Shown here: positions 11,746 to 12,928 of the stretch, piece by piece | Numbering within the stretch: the first letter of the stretch is position 1 | Layout of the letters: every line of letters begins with the position of its first letter | Assembly (NCBI GenBank): GCA_018066225.1 | Contig: JAGHRU010000028.1 | Span: 1-12,928, forward strand | Source: Candidatus Equimonas enterica | GTDB lineage: Bacteria > Bacteroidota > Bacteroidia > Bacteroidales > Bacteroidaceae | Length of the DNA stretch: 12,928 nucleotides | Direction: 5' to 3' | The notes under the pieces: generated by a model | The model's input: the letters and a program-made list of their open reading frames with translations, nothing else | Database searches by the model: none | Told to the model about the DNA's origin: nothing | Made by a program: the position numbers and the translations under genes

Positions 11746-12928
11746 ATGAACAAAGGCTTATCCCTACTCGCTGCCGCTTGGTGTCTGGCTGGTGCCGTCA
11801 CCGCTCAAAACGTGGCGACAGACAGCCTCAGAGTGCAGGATGACAGTAGCGACTTCACCTTCACGGAGTCGCAACTCGACGAGGACAGTGAGACCTCACA
11901 GGTCGTCTCTTCCATCGTCGCCGCCAAGAGCGACCTCTTCCTCTCCAATGTGTGCTACACCTTCTCGCCGATGCGTTTCCGCGTCCGCGCTTACGACAAC
12001 ATGTACGCCAATGTGTATATGAACGGCCTCATGCTCAACTCGCTGGAGCTCGGCCGCTTCTCCTACGGCATGATAGGCGGCATGAACGACGCCGTCCGCA
12101 ATCAGGAAGGCGTCGATGGCTTTGAAGCCAACAAGTTCGGCTACAATGGCGTGGCCGGCGGTACTAACATCAACACGCGGGCTTCGCAGTTTGCTACGGG
12201 CAACAAGCTCGTATTTTCGGCTTGCAACCGCAACTATGTCGGCCGTCTCATGTTTACCCATGCCTCGGGACTCAATGCCAACGGCTGGGCCTACGCCTTC
12301 TCCGTGGGCTACCGCGGCGCAACGACTGGCTTGGCCAACATAGACGGTACGTTCTACAACAGTCTCAGTGCCTTCCTCAGCGTGCAGAAGGTCTTCAACG
12401 ATAACCATTCGCTCAACCTCGTCGCCTTTGGCGCACCCACCGAGCGCGCACAGCAAGGCGCATCGACCGAGGAAGCCTACTGGCTGGCCAACTCTCATTA
12501 CTACAACCCCTACTGGGGCTATCAGAACGGCAAGGTGCGCAACTCTCGCGTCGTCCACGACTTCACACCGACGGCCATACTGACTTGGGACTGGAACATC
12601 GGCGACAAGCGTGACAAGAAACTCGTCACCTCCGCAGGCTTCAAGTACTCCATGTACTCCAACAGCCGACTTACTTACACCGGCAACGCCTACAACCCTG
12701 CGCCCGATTACTACAAGAACTTCCCTTCCAGCATCTTCAATGTCTATGACGATGCTATCAATAGCCCCGACTTCCTGCAAGGCAACCCCTTCCTCCTCGA
12801 CCAGTACAACACCCTCGTGGACTACTGGACCAGCGACAAGGCCAACCGACAAATCAAGTGCGACCAGCTCTATGAAGTCAATCGCCAAAGTGAGGCCGAG
12901 GGTGGCGAGACGCTGTACTACGTCGAGC
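11746..12928 (+). CDS. TonB-dependent outer-membrane receptor (partial, runs off the window)
   Basis: The frame is open from ATG to the right edge, 394 codons plus one base. The signal peptide MNKGLSLLAAAWCLAGAVTA, followed by Gln21, has the AQ cleavage context typical of exported Bacteroidota proteins. After an acidic linker with FTFTESQLDEDSE (37-49) comes a plug-like region: SSIVAAKSD, PMRFRVRAYDNMYANVYMNG (75-94), RFSYGMIGGMNDAVRN and NINTRASQFATGNK. Barrel-like alternating aromatic and polar segments follow. I recognise this layout from large (about 900-residue) Bacteroidota TonB-dependent receptors that lack the N-terminal carboxypeptidase-like domain of SusC. No SusD partner can be seen because the downstream DNA is missing. 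Substrate unknown. The 185-nt leader with the 22-bp array suggests regulated expression. A non-TonB porin-like protein is less likely. Confidence 0.85.
   Translation, partial: MNKGLSLLAAAWCLAGAVTAQNVATDSLRVQDDSSDFTFTESQLDEDSETSQVVSSIVAAKSDLFLSNVCYTFSPMRFRVRAYDNMYANVYMNGLMLNSLELGRFSYGMIGGMNDAVRNQEGVDGFEANKFGYNGVAGGTNINTRASQFATGNKLVFSACNRNYVGRLMFTHASGLNANGWAYAFSVGYRGATTGLANIDGTFYNSLSAFLSVQKVFNDNHSLNLVAFGAPTERAQQGASTEEAYWLANSHYYNPYWGYQNGKVRNSRVVHDFTPTAILTWDWNIGDKRDKKLVTSAGFKYSMYSNSRLTYTGNAYNPAPDYYKNFPSSIFNVYDDAINSPDFLQGNPFLLDQYNTLVDYWTSDKANRQIKCDQLYEVNRQSEAEGGETLYYVE

Noticed and set aside
11746..12928. SusC-type receptor of a polysaccharide utilisation locus
   Set aside because: The N-terminal carboxypeptidase-like domain of SusC proteins is missing, and no susD or glycosidase gene is visible in the window.

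Overview
The window looks like chromosomal core DNA from a GC-rich member of the Bacteroidales (Bacteroidota). Four things support this. The acpP-fabF-rnc gene order is typical of the group. Promoter candidates fit the Bacteroidota -33 TTTG / -7 TAnnTTTG pattern, not the E. coli one. No start codon is preceded by a Shine-Dalgarno sequence. The right edge carries a Bacteroidota-type TonB-dependent outer-membrane protein. I cannot name the genus; Prevotella-like or a related family is a guess from style and GC content.

Layout, left to right. (1) 1-153 is the 3' end of gyrB (+), facing nadB (-, 356-1942) across a 17-bp-stem bidirectional terminator and a duplicated copy of the nadB 3' end. (2) 1943-2326 is a divergent control region. 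It holds a long nadB leader with four 22-bp repeat units, a palindrome, a near-consensus acpP promoter and an operator-like dyad at the acpP start site. (3) 2327-5530 is the acpP-fabF-rnc operon (+). A long nested hairpin lies between acpP and fabF, and RNase III carries a very long disordered Arg/Pro/Ala/Glu-rich tail. (4) 5555-5598 is a terminator shared with the convergent mannose-1-phosphate guanylyltransferase gene (-, 5634-6737). (5) tRNA-Leu(CAA) (+, 6915-6996) has its own consensus promoter and terminator, followed by a degenerate array of the same repeat family. (6) 7172-11425 (-) is a three-gene run: secreted endonuclease/exonuclease/phosphatase-family protein, hisS, and S41 C-terminal processing peptidase. 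(7) A mirrored pair of divergent promoters leads to a TonB-dependent receptor (+, 11746 to the edge, incomplete), with a perfectly 22-bp-periodic four-unit array in its leader.

Most genes are housekeeping: fatty-acid elongation (AcpP, FabF), RNA processing (RNase III), NAD synthesis (NadB), GDP-mannose supply, histidine charging and envelope proteolysis. The least explained structure is the dispersed family of short intergenic arrays at about 2002-2089, 7061-7165 and 11628-11715. Each has four (perhaps five) units with a semi-palindromic ten-base core and, usually, a T-rich tail, repeating every 22 bp or close to it (about two helical turns). I do not recognise the family. It is my main candidate for an undescribed element, together with the hairpin in the acpP-fabF-rnc transcript and the RNase III tail.
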